Assembly: GCA_945879625.1 (NCBI GenBank)
Contig: CAMCVA010000004.1
Span: 1-64,000, forward strand
From: Flavobacterium psychrophilum
GTDB taxonomy: Bacteria; Bacteroidota; Bacteroidia; Flavobacteriales; Flavobacteriaceae
DNA: 64,000 nucleotides
Reading direction: 5' to 3'
Position numbers and translations under genes: made by a program. Below, one piece after another: positions 55,001 to 63,552 of this stretch. The notes under the pieces are model-generated. The model searched no databases, was not told the DNA's origin, and saw only the letters and a program-made list of their open reading frames with translations. Each line of letters starts with the position of its first letter. Position 1 is the stretch's first letter.

Positions 55001-56437
55001 CTAATTTACTGTATATACAAACGTTTGAATTGCGTGTGCGGGAATTAGCTGATTTACCGCCTGGTCTTTTACATATAAATAATACGAAACTGCTGCGTCG
55101 CTAGAATTCATAACCACAGTAACCAAGCTGTTGTCTGGATTTTGAAACGAGGTGGTAAGCAATTGGCTTCGACTGGCCACGCTGCTAATGCGCTTGGCAT
55201 TCGGTTGAATAAATTTAGAAAAGTGCCCAATGTAAAAATAAGAAGGGGTGTAAATCAATTCGTCTGTTTTGGTATTGGCATGAATGGGAGCAAAACAAAA
55301 ATTACCCACGTGATTTGGTCCGCCTTGTTCATCGAGTAAAATATTCCAATCGGTCCAAGCCACAGTGCCGTTATTAAAATCGTGAATCATGGATGTGCCA
55401 TACTTTTCTCCGTTGCTCCAAAATTGATATTTTTCTGCGTTAAAGGCTTCGGCACAGCCCTCGGTGAAAATTAAATTTTTGGTGGGATAGGCCTCGTGCA
55501 CTTTTTTGACATTCTCATACATTTGTTGGCCTCCAGACCAGTTTTCATACCAGTGAAACCCCATTCCCCAAGCATATTTTGCAGCTTGTGGATCATCAAA
55601 TATAGTAGCCGCACGCTGAAACATCAGGTCGCGGTTATGGTCCCACACAATAATTTTCTTGGTGCCCAAACCTGCTTTTTCTAGTGTAGGCCCCAAGTTA
55701 TTTTTCAAGAAATCACGCTCTTGCTCGGCCGAATAAATACACGATTCCCATCGCTGTTTGGCCATCGGTTCATTTTGCACAGAAATTCCCCAAATTGGTA
55801 CGCCTTCTTTTTCGTAGGCCTGAATAAATTTAACAAAGTAATTGGCCCAGGCTTGGTAATATTCAGGTTTTAAGGAACCTCCTAGCAACATATCTCCGTT
55901 TGTTTTCATAAAGGCAGGTGGACTCCAAGGCGAGGCATAAAGGATTAATTTGTCGGCCGTTTGCATGGCTTTTTTGAGGAGTGGAATGCGAAACGTATTG
56001 TCGTGTGCAATAGAAAAAGAGTTTAACTCGGCATCGCCTTCGGATACGTAGGTATAACTGCCACTCGAAAAATCACAACTGTGTATGTTGGTCCTGGCCA
56101 ACGTATAGCCAATGCCCTTGGATTTTGAGTAATAGGAATCTAAAAACTCTTGCTGTTTTTTTGGCGACAACACGGCAAATACTTCGGCACTGGCATCGGT
56201 TATCGCGCCACCAATTCCCATAAAGGTTTGAAATTTTTTGGTGGGATCGACAAAAACACAAATTTGGGTTTCAAAGGGTTGACTCGCTGGAGCAAACGAT
56301 GCTATTGCAGAGGCAGACAATCGTTCGTTGGTTTCTTTTGCTGTAGTGTAAACCTGGACAGTTGATGCTGTTATTTGCTTTTGACTCCAAGAAAAATGAG
56401 CACAAACTAACAGCAGAATAATATATAATTTTTTCAA
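55001..56437 (-). CDS. Glycoside hydrolase family 30 protein
   Basis: This 478-residue secreted hydrolase of the glucosylceramidase-like GH30 family has a signal peptide ending FSWSQ. The (beta/alpha)8 core opens with QTFMGIGGAITDASAEVF. The acid/base is Glu 223 in ISVQNEPMA and the nucleophile Glu 326 in LIFTEGCAEA; a C-terminal beta-sandwich completes the fold. The substrate is probably a beta-glucoside or beta-glucan. There is no type IX sorting domain at the end, so it is likely periplasmic or exported another way. No polysaccharide-utilisation genes surround it. Confidence 0.9.
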   Translation of the reverse strand: MKKLYIILLLVCAHFSWSQKQITASTVQVYTTAKETNERLSASAIASFAPASQPFETQICVFVDPTKKFQTFMGIGGAITDASAEVFAVLSPKKQQEFLDSYYSKSKGIGYTLARTNIHSCDFSSGSYTYVSEGDAELNSFSIAHDNTFRIPLLKKAMQTADKLILYASPWSPPAFMKTNGDMLLGGSLKPEYYQAWANYFVKFIQAYEKEGVPIWGISVQNEPMAKQRWESCIYSAEQERDFLKNNLGPTLEKAGLGTKKIIVWDHNRDLMFQRAATIFDDPQAAKYAWGMGFHWYENWSGGQQMYENVKKVHEAYPTKNLIFTEGCAEAFNAEKYQFWSNGEKYGTSMIHDFNNGTVAWTDWNILLDEQGGPNHVGNFCFAPIHANTKTDELIYTPSYFYIGHFSKFIQPNAKRISSVASRSQLLTTSFQNPDNSLVTVVMNSSDAAVSYYLYVKDQAVNQLIPAHAIQTFVYTVN

Positions 56438-56590
56438 GGTAACTCGGTATTTGTGAGGCGACGAATTTAGTGAATTAATATGCTAAATGAAGATTCAAAT
56501 CCTAGAAATGATTGCCAATGAAAAGGCATTCCGGTATAATCAAGAACCAGTTAACAATTTGCTCATACGAACCAAAGAGCGAAGTTTCAA

Positions 56591-57514
56591 TTAGGTTCCT
56601 TTCAAAAAGTCGATGTTTCGTTTGATCCCTTCCCACTTGGTTCTTTTGAGTGGGGAATTTTTGGCTAGAATCCCAAACGTTTCTTGGGTAATTTCTTCCC
56701 AATCTTTTTTGGTAAAGGACAACAAATCTGGTGTAGGCTGAAATGCGGGCACCGCGTGTGGTGTAGAAAATCGGTTCCACGGACACACATCTTGACACAC
56801 ATCACAGCCAAAAATCCAATCGTTCCATTGGCCCTTCATTTCTGTTGGCATTTCGTTTTTGAGTTCAATGGTGAAGTAAGAAATGCATTTGCTGCCATCG
56901 ACCACGTAGGGCGCAACAATAGCTTGGGTGGGACAGGCGTCTAGACAGGCCGTACAGGTACCACAATGATCGGTGGTGGGCGAATCATAATCCAATTCGA
57001 GATCGACAATCAGCTCGGCAATAAAATAAAAAGAACCCACTTGCTGGGTAATGAGATTGCTATTTTTTCCTATCCAACCCAGGCCGCTTTTGGCTGCCCA
57101 GGCCTTGTCTAAAACCGGTGCCGAATCGACAAAAGCACGGCCGTGTACTTCGCCAATTTCGTTTTGAATAAAAAACAACAACTCCCTCAATTTATCCTTG
57201 ATGACCTCGTGGTAGTCTTGTCCGTAGGCGTACTTAGAAATTTTGTATGAATCTTCAAGCTGGGAAGTTTCTGGGTAATAATTGAGCAGCAAGGAGATTA
57301 CGCTTTTGGCTCCGTCAACCAACAAATTGGGGTTTAAGCGTTTGTCAAAATGATTGGCCATATAGGCCATTTCGCCGTGGTAATTCTGGTTTAACCAACG
57401 CTCCAACCGCGGGGCTTCGCTTTCTAAAAAACCAGATTTAGCAATGCCACAGGATAAAAAACCGAGGCGTTGGGCTTCGGATTTTATCAATTGCGTGTGG
57501 TTTGATTTGGTCAT
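56591..57514 (-). CDS. queG: Epoxyqueuosine reductase
   Basis: QueG carries out the last step of queuosine synthesis, reducing epoxyqueuosine in tRNA with a cobalamin and two 4Fe-4S clusters. The 307-residue protein has the family block [14 protein letters not shown], the cluster motifs [16 protein letters not shown] and [10 protein letters not shown], and the extra Cys of [12 protein letters not shown]. Length is a little short of the ~370 residues of long QueG forms but common in Bacteroidota. It sits next to a four-helix-bundle cassette. Confidence 0.95.
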   Translation of the reverse strand: MTKSNHTQLIKSEAQRLGFLSCGIAKSGFLESEAPRLERWLNQNYHGEMAYMANHFDKRLNPNLLVDGAKSVISLLLNYYPETSQLEDSYKISKYAYGQDYHEVIKDKLRELLFFIQNEIGEVHGRAFVDSAPVLDKAWAAKSGLGWIGKNSNLITQQVGSFYFIAELIVDLELDYDSPTTDHCGTCTACLDACPTQAIVAPYVVDGSKCISYFTIELKNEMPTEMKGQWNDWIFGCDVCQDVCPWNRFSTPHAVPAFQPTPDLLSFTKKDWEEITQETFGILAKNSPLKRTKWEGIKRNIDFLKGT

Positions 57515-57517
57515 AGC

Positions 57518-57979
57518 GGGGAGTGGGAAGTTGGAAGTTGGAAGTTAAATTAGTTTTAATAACTTCTATTTTACTTTTTGCTTAAAGGCCACTGTCATAT
57601 TAAGCAAGTCAAAAGAATCTTTATAGAGTTTATCAAATTGAACATTATCAATATAATTTCTCCTTTTGGCTTTATGCAAACAGGTAACAACTTCAGCAAT
57701 TGAGCGTATTGAGTACCCTAAAAATCGTTTATATTCAGCAGATGACTGTTCAATAGAACCTTCGGATATGTTTAAAGCAATAGAATCAGAGGCACGTAAT
57801 AATTGGGAGGATAAATTATAAATTTCATGTTTTGGAAAGCTTTTAGAGATCTTGTAAATTTCTTCACCAAAATCCATTGCTTTTTGCCAAATAAGTAATT
57901 TTTCAAATTTAAAACTCATAGTAATGATGAACAAAATTAGAATGAAACTTCCCGCTTCAAACTTCCCACTTCAAACTCC
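57518..57979. repeat. Inverted heptad arrays bracketing the four-helix-bundle gene
   Basis: At 57518-57545 four heptamers run GGGGAGT, GGGAAGT and twice TGGAAGT. At 57945-57979 five heptamers alternate AAACTTC with CCGCTTC/CCACTTC, ending AAACTCC; their reverse complement is the same GAAGT-type unit. The two arrays thus face each other across the gene at 57566-57919. The left one starts 4 bases from the queG ATG and the right one touches the ruvB stop. Confidence 0.75.
57566..57919 (-). CDS. Four-helix-bundle protein (23S rRNA-IVP / S23 family)
   Basis: This 117-residue protein (ATG at 57919; an ATG 15 bases upstream adds MFIIT) is of the PF05635/TIGR02436 family. Typical blocks are FEKLLIWQKAMDFGEEIYKIS, LRASDSIALNISEGS and FLGYSIRSIAEV. 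The family was first found in insertions of 23S rRNA genes and includes the Avd-like proteins of diversity-generating retroelements; free-standing copies like this have no known role. No reverse transcriptase or rRNA is nearby. It is A+T-rich compared with its neighbours and is bracketed by inverted heptad arrays, which suggests a mobile or recently inserted cassette. Confidence 0.9.
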   Translation of the reverse strand: MSFKFEKLLIWQKAMDFGEEIYKISKSFPKHEIYNLSSQLLRASDSIALNISEGSIEQSSAEYKRFLGYSIRSIAEVVTCLHKAKRRNYIDNVQFDKLYKDSFDLLNMTVAFKQKVK

Positions 57980-59002
57980 TTAAAACAATCCCCCTTGCGC
58001 TGCAGGACGACTAATGCCCAAATGGCGATAGGCTTTCTCGGTAACTTCTCGGCCCCGCGGTGTGCGCATAATGAAACCCTCTTGAATTAAAAAGGGCTCG
58101 TACACTTCCTCTATGGTTTCGCTGCTTTCTGATACGGCCGTGGCCAAGGTTGACAAACCTACTGGACCGCCTTTAAATTTATCAATAATAGTGCGCAGTA
58201 TTTTATTGTCCATTTCGTCGAGACCATGCAAATCGACATGCAGCGCTTCTAAGGCGTACTTGGCGATCTGAATGTCGATAGTTCCGTTTCCTTTAATTTG
58301 CGCAAAATCGCGCACCCTGCGCAACAAGGCATTGGCAATACGCGGTGTGCCTCGACTTCTGCCTGCAATTTCGATTGCGGCCTCCATAGAAATGGGCATT
58401 TTTAATATGGCTGAACTGCGCTGCACAATGGTGGTGAGCAGTTCGGTGTTGTAATATTGCAAGCGGCTTTGGATGCCAAAACGAGCACGCATCGGGGCAG
58501 TTAACAAACCCGAACGTGTAGTTGCCCCTACCAAGGTAAATGGATTTAGATTAATTTGAACCGTGCGCGCATTGGGACCTGATTCAATCATGATGTCAAT
58601 CTTGAAATCTTCCATAGCCGAATACAAATATTCTTCGACTATAGGACTCAGCCGATGAATCTCATCGATAAACAACACGTCGCGTTCTTCTAAGTTGGTG
58701 AGTAAACCGGCCAAATCTCCGGGCTTATCTAGCACAGGTCCTGATGTGATTTTGATGCCAACTCCTAATTCGTTGGCTAAAATATTGGCCAAAGTAGTTT
58801 TGCCTAGACCTGGAGGCCCGTGAAACAAAGTGTGATCTAGTGCTTCATTGCGTTGATTGGCTGCTTCAACAAATACTTTGAGGTTGTCTAAGATTTGTTC
58901 TTGCCCTGAAAAATCATCAAATGATAAGGGGCGCAACTTTTTTTCAAGATCTAACTCTTCGGGATTAAAATTGGAATTGGTGGGATTTAAATGCTCGTTC
59001 AT
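57980..59002 (-). CDS. ruvB: Holliday junction branch migration ATPase RuvB
   Basis: This 340-residue AAA+ motor drives branch migration with RuvA. Walker [10 protein letters not shown] is at 62-70, Walker [10 protein letters not shown] at ~106-114, sensor 1 GATTRSGLL follows, and the C-terminal winged helix ends [17 protein letters not shown]. It ends against the right heptad array. Its start codon lies only 4 bases behind a -7 box. Confidence 0.97.
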   Translation of the reverse strand: MNEHLNPTNSNFNPEELDLEKKLRPLSFDDFSGQEQILDNLKVFVEAANQRNEALDHTLFHGPPGLGKTTLANILANELGVGIKITSGPVLDKPGDLAGLLTNLEERDVLFIDEIHRLSPIVEEYLYSAMEDFKIDIMIESGPNARTVQINLNPFTLVGATTRSGLLTAPMRARFGIQSRLQYYNTELLTTIVQRSSAILKMPISMEAAIEIAGRSRGTPRIANALLRRVRDFAQIKGNGTIDIQIAKYALEALHVDLHGLDEMDNKILRTIIDKFKGGPVGLSTLATAVSESSETIEEVYEPFLIQEGFIMRTPRGREVTEKAYRHLGISRPAAQGGLF

Positions 59003-59006
59003 GAAG

Positions 59007-59014
59007 CAAATATA
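59007..59014 (-). promoter_or_regulatory. -7 promoter box directly before ruvB
   Basis: TATATTTG on the minus strand matches TAnnTTTG and ends 4 bases before the ruvB ATG. If used, the message would be leaderless or nearly so. Confidence 0.4.
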
Positions 59015-59035
59015 GGGAAATGTGGTGGTGAAATA

Positions 59036-59062
59036 AAAAAGCCTTCCGTTTAGGAAAGGCTT
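59036..59062 (-). terminator. Intrinsic terminator of the act-cox operon
   Basis: The stem AAGCCTTCC / GGAAAGGCTT (one bulge) has a short loop, followed on the minus strand by a run of T. It lies just behind the CoxI stop at 59071. Confidence 0.8.
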
Positions 59063-59070
59063 AGTTTATA

Positions 59071-60879
59071 TTAGTGATGTAATTCTTCTTCACCCGGTTT
59101 CATCGGGACGTTTTGCGGAACAAAATCATCATCATGACCTGGTTTGCTGTAATCATATGGCCAACGGTGTACGTGAGGAATTTCTCCAGGCCAGTTGCCG
59201 TGCATGTGTTCTATTGGAGCCGTCCACTCTAAAGTATTCGATTTCCATGGGTTTTGTATTGTTCTCTCTCCATAAAAAATGCTGCTGAAGAAATTATATA
59301 AAAACACCAACTGAAATGCACCTCCTACTAAAGCAAATACAGTGATAAGGACATTCACGTTTTGTAAATCATCAAAAAGCGGGAAATTGGTATTGGTGTA
59401 ATATCTTCTAGGCAATCCGGCTAATCCGATGAAATGCATGGGGAAGAATACGCCATAGGCACTAACAGCTGTTACCCAAAAGTGAATATACCCTAGGTTT
59501 TTGTTTAACATTCTTCCGAACATTTTTGGAAACCAGTGGTAAATTCCAGCAAACATTCCGTAAAGTGCTGAGATTCCCATTACCAAGTGAAAGTGAGCAA
59601 CCACAAAATAGGTGTCGTGTACGTTGATATCTAATGTACTATCACCCAAAATAATTCCAGTTAATCCTCCGGTAATAAAAGTTGAAACCAAGCCGATAGA
59701 AAACAACATGGCAGGATTTAGTTGTAAATTCCCTTTCCACAACGTAGTGATGTAATTGAACGCTTTTACCGCAGATGGAATAGCAATTAATAAGGTTGTA
59801 AATGTAAATACAGAACCTAAGAATGGGTTCATTCCCGAAATAAACATGTGGTGACCCCAAACTATAGTAGATAAAAAGGCAATTGCTAATATAGACATGA
59901 TCATGGCACGGTAACCAAAAATTGGTTTACGGGAATTGGTTGCAATAACTTCTGAAGTGATTCCAAGAGCTGGCAACAAGATAATGTATACCTCAGGGTG
60001 ACCTAAGAACCAAAATAAATGTTCAAACAATACAGGCGAACCACCTTGGTAATGCAAAACTTCTCCGGCAATATAGATGTCTGACAAGAAGAAAGATGTT
60101 CCAAAACTTCTATCCATTATCAATAACAAAGCAGCTGATAATAATACAGGAAACGAAATAACACCGATAATAGCGGTTACAAAAAATGCCCAAATGGTAA
60201 GTGGCAAACGCGTCATCGACATCCCTTTTGTGCGCAAATTGATTACCGTAACGATATAATTTAATGATCCCAATAGAGAGGCTGCAATAAAAATGGCCAT
60301 AGATACCAACCACAAAGTCATTCCGGCTCCTGATCCGCTAATGGCTTGAGGCAAAGCGCTTAATGGTGGATAGACTGTCCAACCGGCAGAGGCTGGTCCT
60401 GACTCTACAAATAATGAAATAACCATGATAATACTAGACAAGAAAAACAACCAATACGAAATCATGTTTAATAGTCCAGATGCCATATCGCGTGCACCAA
60501 TTTGTAGCGGAATTAATAGATTACTAAATGTTCCACTCAAAGCCGCTGTTAGAACAAAGAATACCATAATAGTGCCGTGAATAGTCACTAATGCTAGATA
60601 TCTATCATTTAACAAAACACCGTTAGGTGCATAACTTTCACCTAAAAATAGTTTAAAAACTTGAAATGACTCCTCTGGCCATGCCAGTTGCAATCTAAAT
60701 AAAAGTGAAATTCCTACACCAATTACACCCATAATGATACCAGTAATTAAATACTGTTTAGCAATCATTTTGTGATCAATAGAGAAAATATACTTGGTTA
60801 CAAATGTATCTTTATGGTGGTGTTCATGATCATGATCGTGTGCGTGATCGTGTGCGTGATCTAGAGCTTCTGCTGACAT
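59071..60879 (-). CDS. ctaD: Cytochrome c oxidase subunit I
   Basis: This is the catalytic heme-copper subunit reducing O2 to water. The 602-residue, 12-helix protein has the heme ligand His in ALVTIHGTIMVFF and the CuB/Tyr motif GHPEVYIILLP. It also has WGHHMFISG with two further CuB His, and the heme a/a3 pair in HDTYFVVAHFHLVMG. The first 24 residues are unusually His-rich (nine His alternating with Asp/Ala), facing the cytoplasm. It is last in the actE-actF-ctaC-ctaD order and ends at a terminator. Confidence 0.97.
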   Translation of the reverse strand: MSAEALDHAHDHAHDHDHEHHHKDTFVTKYIFSIDHKMIAKQYLITGIIMGVIGVGISLLFRLQLAWPEESFQVFKLFLGESYAPNGVLLNDRYLALVTIHGTIMVFFVLTAALSGTFSNLLIPLQIGARDMASGLLNMISYWLFFLSSIIMVISLFVESGPASAGWTVYPPLSALPQAISGSGAGMTLWLVSMAIFIAASLLGSLNYIVTVINLRTKGMSMTRLPLTIWAFFVTAIIGVISFPVLLSAALLLIMDRSFGTSFFLSDIYIAGEVLHYQGGSPVLFEHLFWFLGHPEVYIILLPALGITSEVIATNSRKPIFGYRAMIMSILAIAFLSTIVWGHHMFISGMNPFLGSVFTFTTLLIAIPSAVKAFNYITTLWKGNLQLNPAMLFSIGLVSTFITGGLTGIILGDSTLDINVHDTYFVVAHFHLVMGISALYGMFAGIYHWFPKMFGRMLNKNLGYIHFWVTAVSAYGVFFPMHFIGLAGLPRRYYTNTNFPLFDDLQNVNVLITVFALVGGAFQLVFLYNFFSSIFYGERTIQNPWKSNTLEWTAPIEHMHGNWPGEIPHVHRWPYDYSKPGHDDDFVPQNVPMKPGEEELHH

Positions 60880-60909
60880 AGGATATAGTTCTTAAATTAA
60901 TGTATAATA

Positions 60910-62058
60910 TTATTTTACAAGTGCAGCCATTGTTGTTGGCTTTACAGCCAAACTATCTACAGGTTTAGCGACGCCATTTTCGGGAGCTGGTGCAGCAGCT
61001 GCTTGTAATTCTTCTTTGATTGATTTTTGTGTAGCCAACCATTTTTTGTAGTCTTCGGGCGTATCCACAACTATCTTCATTTGCATGTTGTAATGTGATG
61101 CGCCACAAATTTTATTACAAAGCAACAAATAATCAAAGGTGTACGGGTCTAAGGCAGCTTCACCTTTGGCCACTAATAGTAAACTTTTCTTTGCTCTAAT
61201 GGCATTGATATTAGCCACCTTCTCTTGCATAAATTGCATGTCTCTCATTTGCTGAGTAGTGTAGATGGGTTCAAAAGCAAATTGAGTAACCATACCCGGT
61301 ACACAATTCATTTGTGCTCTAAAGTGGGGCATAAAGGCCGAATGCAAAACATCTTGCGAACGCATTTTGAATAATATCTTTTTACCAACTGGAAGATGCA
61401 GTTCGGTTACCACTTTATCATCTTGTGCATTTGGATCTCCTGCATCAACTCCTAATGCGTTAACTCCATCAATGTAACGCACATTGGCTTTCCCTAACAC
61501 ATTGTCTTCTCCAGAATATCTTGCTTTCCAGTTAAATTGTTGTGCATATAATTCGATCTCGACAACATCCTCGTCTTCATCAACAAACATGATGTTGGTC
61601 CAAGCATACAAACCGTATAAAATTAAACCAGCCAAAACGATAGCAGGAATAATACTCCAAATGAATTCAAGTTTGTTATTGTCAGCAAAATACAAAGCTG
61701 TATTTGTTTGTTTTCCCCGGTATTTGAAGGCAAAATAATGCAAAAAAGCTTGCGTGATGGTTTGTACAAAAAATATAAGCACCCATGTAATATTCATGAG
61801 ACTATCTACCATAGCTCCATGTGCAGAAGCCGGTGTGTGCAATACCAAACCGCCCCATTTAAGTAAACCATAAATAGTAAACACATAAATAAAAGCCAAG
61901 AAACCAAACATGAGGTATCCTTGCACATTGTTATCATTATCACTAGCAACTTGAGAATTCGATTTAACACCAACTTGCGTTAGATCAAATATCTTCGTCA
62001 ATTGCCATAAAGCAACGGCTAATAAAATTAAAACTGTAATTACCAACAAACTTGTCAT
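60910..62058 (-). CDS. ctaC: Cytochrome c oxidase subunit II
   Basis: This subunit accepts electrons through the binuclear CuA centre. The 382-residue protein has three membrane helices (1-18, 48-68 and 90-112) plus one near 138-155. In the cupredoxin domain the ligands are His 239, Cys 314, Cys 318, His 322 and Met 325 (CNKICGASHYNM). A ~40-residue insertion (~270-312) separates the first His from the Cys loop. No heme c motif follows, so this is aa3- and not caa3-type. It lies between actF and ctaD. Confidence 0.96.
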   Translation of the reverse strand: MTSLLVITVLILLAVALWQLTKIFDLTQVGVKSNSQVASDNDNNVQGYLMFGFLAFIYVFTIYGLLKWGGLVLHTPASAHGAMVDSLMNITWVLIFFVQTITQAFLHYFAFKYRGKQTNTALYFADNNKLEFIWSIIPAIVLAGLILYGLYAWTNIMFVDEDEDVVEIELYAQQFNWKARYSGEDNVLGKANVRYIDGVNALGVDAGDPNAQDDKVVTELHLPVGKKILFKMRSQDVLHSAFMPHFRAQMNCVPGMVTQFAFEPIYTTQQMRDMQFMQEKVANINAIRAKKSLLLVAKGEAALDPYTFDYLLLCNKICGASHYNMQMKIVVDTPEDYKKWLATQKSIKEELQAAAAPAPENGVAKPVDSLAVKPTTMAALVK

Positions 62059-62076
62059 CTGTTTTTACTTTAAATA

Positions 62077-63525
62077 TTAATAATGAAAATGTTTACTTTC
62101 TTCAATGAAAGGATTTCTTTTTGGGAACAAGGGGGCTTTTGTTAATGCAGTAAATACAACATAAATAAATAAACCAAGGAAAAAACATAAAGCTCCTAAT
62201 TCTGGTATTCCTATAAACCACTGATCTCCAACGGTTGCAGGCATAATCATATTAAAGAAATCAACATAGTGACCAAGTAGAATAACAGTTCCGGCCATAA
62301 CCAATACCCAGGTTATACGCTTGAAATCAGTATTAATTAAGATTAATATAGGGAATACAAAATTCATGACAACAGCGCCAAAGAAGGGCAAGTTGTACAT
62401 CTCAATACGCGTTACAAAATAAGTAACCTCTTCTGGAATGTTCGCATACCAGATTAACATGAATTGAGAGAACCATAAATAGGTCCAGAATACACTGATT
62501 CCAAACATAAATTTAGCCAAATCGTGAATGTGACTGGTGTTGACGTGCTCTAAGTATCCTTTGCCTTTCAAGTACAACGTAACCATACAAATAGTTGTGA
62601 TTCCGCTTACAAAGAAGCTAGCAAAAACATACCAACCAAATAATGTACTGAACCAGTGTGGATCAAACGACATGATCCAATCCCATGACATGATTGATTC
62701 TGATACAATAAAGAAGACCAAAAACATGGCCGAAATATTAAAGTTCTTTTTGTAGTAGCTGTTGTCTGTAGACTCGTCTTGTGCCAAACAGTTTTTGCGT
62801 GAAAAATAACGGTATAAGTTCCATCCGGCTAAGAAGATAGCGGCACGAATAATCCAGAAGGGGAAATTTAAATAACCCGCTTTATTTTGAATTAATTTAT
62901 CATGGGCCACCACTTCTGGATCTAACCAAATGAATAAATGGTTGAGATGAAGTCCACAAGCCACTAGTAGTAAGAAGAAAATTACTGATCCCCATGGTAA
63001 GTAAGCTGTAATTCCTTGCATTACTCTAAAAAGTACAGGCGACCATCCCGCTTGAGCCACTTGTTGAATGCCATAGAACACTAGAACTCCTAAAGATATC
63101 AATAGAAAAAAGATACAAGCCACATACAAAGCAGACCAGGGTTTATTTTGCAATTGGTGCAAAACGTGTGTGAGGTGTTCTTGGTGTGCTGCGTGGGCAT
63201 CTCCGTGAGCTGGAGCTGCTTCGGCATGATGTGTCTCAACCGGCGCTACTGCAGCTGCAACAGTGTCTACAGCAGTAGAATCGTGTGCGGCATGAACGCT
63301 ATTGGTTGCTGCTTCTGTTCCCGCTTTGGCTTCAGTAGCAGGATGCGATTGCGTCTCAGCATGTACTGCAGTTGCTTCATGTTGACCATGTGCATCAGCA
63401 GCGAGTATTTTCTCAACGTCTTCAATATTTTTTGGAGCGGTTAAAAAACCATACCCTAGCCCAAGAATACCAATAATCATTAGTACTAGTGAAAAAGTTT
63501 TTAGTTTACTGGAAAATGTATACAT
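62077..63525 (-). CDS. actF: Alternative complex III subunit ActF (quinol:cytochrome c oxidoreductase)
   Basis: ActF is a polytopic quinone-binding subunit of alternative complex III, which replaces cytochrome bc1 in Bacteroidota. The 482-residue protein has about ten transmembrane helices, including LPWGSVIFFLLLVACGLHLNHLF-type and SESIMSWDWIMSFDPHWFSTLFGW, the family signature. After the first helix is a ~85-residue low-complexity Ala/His/Glu loop with about 14 His. It is 19 bases upstream of ctaC, which ties ACIII and the oxidase into one operon. Confidence 0.93.
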   Translation of the reverse strand: MYTFSSKLKTFSLVLMIIGILGLGYGFLTAPKNIEDVEKILAADAHGQHEATAVHAETQSHPATEAKAGTEAATNSVHAAHDSTAVDTVAAAVAPVETHHAEAAPAHGDAHAAHQEHLTHVLHQLQNKPWSALYVACIFFLLISLGVLVFYGIQQVAQAGWSPVLFRVMQGITAYLPWGSVIFFLLLVACGLHLNHLFIWLDPEVVAHDKLIQNKAGYLNFPFWIIRAAIFLAGWNLYRYFSRKNCLAQDESTDNSYYKKNFNISAMFLVFFIVSESIMSWDWIMSFDPHWFSTLFGWYVFASFFVSGITTICMVTLYLKGKGYLEHVNTSHIHDLAKFMFGISVFWTYLWFSQFMLIWYANIPEEVTYFVTRIEMYNLPFFGAVVMNFVFPILILINTDFKRITWVLVMAGTVILLGHYVDFFNMIMPATVGDQWFIGIPELGALCFFLGLFIYVVFTALTKAPLFPKRNPFIEESKHFHY

Positions 63526-63552
63526 ATCTATTCAGATCAGTTGGTTCGATAA

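Noticed and set aside
57566..57919. '23S rRNA intervening sequence' label suggesting an rRNA gene or a DGR
   Set aside because: No rRNA, reverse transcriptase or template/variable repeat pair is visible around the gene; only the protein family is shared.
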